This document shows positions 64,000-64,000 of a stretch of DNA of 64,000 nucleotides, piece after piece. The stretch lies in the NCBI GenBank assembly GCA_947502885.1, contig CANNBP010000012.1:1-64000 (forward strand), written 5' to 3'. A program made the position numbers and the translations under genes. The notes below the pieces were generated by a model. That model was not told the origin of the DNA. It made no database searches and was given only the letters and a program-made list of their open reading frames with translations. The stretch comes from an uncultured Aquimarina sp. Its GTDB lineage: Bacteria > Bacteroidota > Bacteroidia > Flavobacteriales > Flavobacteriaceae. Position 1 is the stretch's first letter; the number at the start of each line of letters is the position of its first letter.

Positions 64000-64000
64000 A

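Overview
The window is AT-rich DNA from a Bacteroidota, most likely a marine Flavobacteriaceae of the Aquimarina type. The taxon is inferred from three things: type IX secretion (T9SS) C-terminal sorting domains, a SusC/SusD pair with an ECF sigma/FecR regulator, and weak Shine-Dalgarno signals with a low-GC coding style. No rRNA, tRNA or CRISPR array was seen.

Left part (1-24 kb). The tail of a T9SS-exported protein is followed by a secreted protein with a candidate papain-like hydrolase end and a small secreted partner. A tyrosine recombinase comes next, with an unusual 45-codon ORF behind it that resembles only the recombinase C-terminus. After a MATE transporter there is an ECF sigma - FecR - SusC - SusD operon. 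Its SusC gene is split from its STN domain by a frameshift at a run of ten A. Two paralogous chitin-binding subtilisin-like proteases (T9SS cargo, with near-identical 279-bp Ig-like repeats) follow, then an ECF sigma factor with a small translationally coupled protein, and a histidine kinase/LytTR regulator pair.

Central part (24.5-51.3 kb), the striking region. All twelve genes lie on the minus strand. In transcription order they are: an 80-aa IS110-transposase-like N-terminal fragment; a 147-aa helical protein resembling a TcA segment; a 4639-aa TcA-type toxin subunit carrying about 30 hemopexin-like repeats; four large proteins with very basic N-termini (625, 468, 408 and 1117 aa); a small acidic protein; a fifth protein with an SR-like arginine/serine N-terminus (468 aa); and a lysis cassette of endolysin, holin and a spanin-like coiled-coil protein. 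Two of the basic proteins share an almost identical 28-residue N-terminal leader, and one of these has a PD-(D/E)XK-like nuclease motif. No TcB or TcC gene is present in the window. My working hypothesis is a Tc-like injection toxin whose cargo is a set of separate basic-headed proteins and whose release is by lysis (type 10 secretion-like). This is inferred from gene content and order, not shown.

Right part (51.8-64 kb). Divergent from the toxin cluster are two secreted proteins (a tail-fibre-like repeat protein and a 3-coathanger-stack T9SS protein). Then come a lipoprotein, a tandem universal stress protein, a zinc-free MDR reductase, a CPBP intramembrane protease, an RDD protein and a series of small secreted, lipoprotein or membrane proteins. 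A decayed gene lies near 62.5 kb. A remnant of a second recombinase gene overlaps the 3' end of a DUF6326-like gene at 63.45 kb.
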